The notes under the pieces: generated by a model | What the model saw: the letters and a program-made list of their open reading frames with translations, nothing else | Told to the model about the DNA's origin: nothing | The model's database searches: none | Program-made: the position numbers and the translations under genes | Shown: in pieces, positions 5,794-5,818 of the stretch | Numbering within the stretch: position 1 is the first letter of the stretch | Layout of the letters: every line of letters begins with the position of its first letter | Assembly: GCA_014729935.1 (NCBI GenBank) | Contig: WJJB01000322.1 | Coordinates: 1-5,818 of the forward strand | From: Candidatus Bathyarchaeota archaeon | Lineage (GTDB): Archaea > Asgardarchaeota > Lokiarchaeia > Sigyniarchaeales > Sigyniarchaeaceae | DNA: 5,818 bases | Direction: 5' to 3'

Positions 5794-5818
5794 ATATTCC
5801 CTGTACCATGCATATACC
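4405..5818 (-). CDS. Secreted repeat protein with calcium-loop-like motifs (partial, N-terminus outside window)
   Basis: The frame is open from the window edge to TGA at 4407-4405, giving 470 visible residues; a GTG at 5697 is an internal valine codon, not a start. I do not recognise the family. The visible part holds two tandem units of about 230 residues. Each has an ISLDDNF-like strand (near 46 and 276), an acidic loop, an aromatic-rich stretch with I-E-x-D-W-D-G (near 167 and 399) and DYHG-x-S-x-NG (near 190 and 422). The acidic loops DTDGDLDIDD (123-132) and DTNDDGEFDDDD (354-365) match EF-hand/dockerin or thrombospondin-3-like calcium loops. About ten N-X-S/T sequons and the Asp/Asn/aromatic-rich composition suggest an exported beta-sandwich protein. 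No membrane segment or sorting motif lies at the C-terminus, which ends SPHLF. CBM9/DOMON-like or lectin-like folds are possible; this is a guess from the strand pattern only. Confidence 0.75.
   Translation of the reverse strand, partial: VYAWYREYFDWADSSKVNSVQNQWEIIPTRYNKVSGWESKVFCNETISLDDNFVKPNVGIYYELYMKNTDSSSEEGSKSSHARLAIDISDVKDDFRFGIVAMGSLYEPSFYDDSYGSIKISPDTDGDLDIDDNDKSIEYVLNEDGSFNRMGSIDNKSIGNNRWVYVEIEDDWDGETQYDISANVTKDFLDYHGCSINGNICNVIINNHLEVDLAAGYYLRTQWRAFKTNARPMEVFENFNWGNVSSFNDQANTYQDAKTAWDFDTTWETIVKSGGSIDLDDNFINISLQDQHSYLHFDNIDGDGYDGFNYAHARYYIKHGSVVNNLAFSISVQGKRYDDPTCDTSFASVKILPDTNDDGEFDDDDYSLEYVFDDDGDLSYPNIQINNSVFGNLTMVWINIETDWDGSTWYQISRNVSQDWVDYHGFSLNGTECMVRLKSGARRDSMYGGLFYMWTNWDNMSTNAISPHLF

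Noticed and set aside
1..5818. tRNA, rRNA, insertion sequences, attachment sites
   Set aside because: No cloverleaf-like segment, transposase motif, terminal inverted repeats or target duplications were found on reading both strands.

Overview
The window looks archaeal, most likely from an Asgard (Promethearchaeota) genome of moderate GC; this is inferred from gene content, since no rRNA or other phylogenetic marker is present. The pointers are a surface beta-helix protein of the NosD type with a PKD domain, a cytoplasmic CxxH/CxxC/CxxC/CxxC zinc finger of a kind I associate with Asgard proteins, multi-winged-helix and Lrp/AsnC-type regulators, many N-X-S/T sequons on exported segments, and a TATA-like promoter element with a very short leader and no Shine-Dalgarno.

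Layout: (1) 11-1147, plus strand: an internally duplicated Lrp/AsnC-like DNA-binding protein, each half ending in a His/Cys cluster. (2) 1148-1190: a 43-base gap between convergent genes, next to a symmetric hairpin that covers the stop codon of gene 1. (3) 1191-1946, minus strand: a protein with one clear and two likely winged-helix domains. (4) 1939-4296, minus strand: a 785-residue single-pass membrane protein. Outside the cell it has a beta-helix and PKD domain; inside it has a FYVE/RING-like zinc finger and three helical repeats. (5) 4297-4404: intergenic, with a candidate promoter for gene 4 and a hairpin plus T-tract terminator for gene 5. (6) 4405-5818, minus strand: the C-terminal 470 residues of a secreted protein built from about 230-residue units with calcium-loop-like motifs; its start lies beyond the window.

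How the genes may work together: genes 4 and 3 overlap by 8 bases and the second has a strong Shine-Dalgarno inside the end of the first, so they are very probably co-transcribed and translationally coupled. A surface receptor-like protein with an elaborate cytoplasmic tail, coupled to a DNA-binding protein, is the most interesting system here. It could be a membrane-sensor/transcription-factor pair, but the signalling link is inference. The convergent Lrp-like gene may be unrelated. The upstream secreted repeat protein is a separate transcription unit by its terminator, but fits a cell-surface locus.
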